DNA of 64,000 nucleotides from Anditalea andensis. GTDB lineage: Bacteria; Bacteroidota; Bacteroidia; Cytophagales; Cyclobacteriaceae. The notes under the pieces were generated by a model, which was given only the letters and a program-made list of their open reading frames with translations, made no database searches and was not told the DNA's origin. The translations under genes were made by a program, and so were the position numbers. The first letter of the stretch is position 1. Every line of letters starts with the position of its first letter. Positions 63,752 to 64,000 of this stretch are shown here, one piece after another. The stretch lies in assembly GCF_000714815.1 (NCBI RefSeq), contig NZ_JMIH01000016.1:248001-312000 (forward strand). The letters run 5' to 3'.

Positions 63752-64000
63752 AGGTCTGAATAATCTGCCCGACATCAAAAATGCCGTAGTTACCAGCGGT
63801 ACTTTTGACGGTGTACATTTAGGCCATCAAAAAATCCTCAACAGAATCAAACAGACTGCCAATGACCTCAATGGAGAAACAGTCCTTATTACTTTTTGGC
63901 CGCATCCACGATTGGTATTATATCCAAACGAGCACAATTTAAAATTGCTATCCACCTTTGAGGAAAAAGCAGCACTGCTTAAGGAATTCGGATTAGATCA
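63738..64000 (+). CDS. ribF: Bifunctional riboflavin kinase/FAD synthetase, 5' part only
   Basis: From the ATG at 63738 an open frame of 87 codons runs off the right edge. GTFDGVHLGHQKILNRI (about 23-39) is the nucleotidyltransferase HxGH motif of the FAD synthetase domain. ITFWPHPRLVLYP (about 52-64) is the next conserved block. The full protein should make FMN and FAD from riboflavin. It overlaps the end of truB by 14 nt, in line with the usual truB-ribF pair. Confidence 0.93.
   Translation, partial: MKIYEGLNNLPDIKNAVVTSGTFDGVHLGHQKILNRIKQTANDLNGETVLITFWPHPRLVLYPNEHNLKLLSTFEEKAALLKEFGLD

Overview
The window comes from a Bacteroidota chromosome of low GC content. Class level is not certain; the gene set suits Cytophagia or Saprospiria. 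Support for this includes promoters of the TTTG-N19-TAnnTTTG type (clearest at 33640-33670), weak Shine-Dalgarno signals, a metY-metX-hom operon behind a SAM-I riboswitch, a sufBCDSE-sufT operon, menaquinone-type menC, the ftsX-DUF3098-uppP-truB-ribF order, and many TolB/propeller-type exported peptidases. The cell envelope is Gram-negative (kdsB, PagL-like lipid A deacylase, RND pump with TolC partner). Almost everything is ordinary chromosomal housekeeping. I found no CRISPR array, phage, transposase, rRNA or tRNA.

Layout. 1-6.3 kb: a leftward tripartite RND efflux operon (TolC-like, adaptor, pump running off the left edge), divergent from a GbsR/MarR-type regulator, with a 9-bp-arm inverted repeat between them. 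6.3-6.9 kb: a gene-poor stretch with two overlapping start-less open frames, possibly a decayed gene. 7-11.8 kb: a PaaE-like ferredoxin reductase, a FtsX/MacB-type permease and a small NAD(P)-binding protein. 12-16.4 kb: a tricorn-like protease and a PagL-like protein. 16.4-20.8 kb: SAM riboswitch, metY, metX, hom and a VOC protein. 20.8-24.5 kb: a prolyl-oligopeptidase-family enzyme and an exported MORN-like protein. 24.5-31.6 kb: an Lrp/AsnC regulator flanked by two near-identical palindromes, then sufBCDSE-sufT-bacilliredoxin. 31.9-36.9 kb: citrate synthase, acyl-CoA-binding protein, a DEAD-box helicase with a structured leader, and a subtilisin-like lipoprotein. 37-45.3 kb: rsmE, a CxxCH lipoprotein, kdsB, a CocE-type hydrolase, ferritin and PEP carboxylase. 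45.6-51.3 kb: a complete mrpABCDEFG Na+/H+ antiporter operon. 51.4-60.1 kb: a lactonase-fold protein, asnA, a cold-shock protein, menC, queA, a LytTR protein, a DUF6503-like lipoprotein coupled to a GT-C-type membrane protein, and an unknown. 60.4-64 kb: pdeM, then ftsX-DUF3098-uppP-truB-ribF, with ribF cut by the right edge.

The most interesting signals are regulatory rather than new protein systems. They are (i) the matched palindromes around the Lrp/AsnC gene, with a related half-site in front of suf, suggesting that this regulator controls itself and Fe-S assembly; (ii) a leader hairpin that would bury the ribosome-binding region of the DEAD-box helicase; (iii) the inverted repeat between the GbsR-type regulator and the efflux operon; and (iv) two good intrinsic terminators lying between divergent genes, where no annotated transcript should end, which suggests small unannotated RNAs or attenuation.
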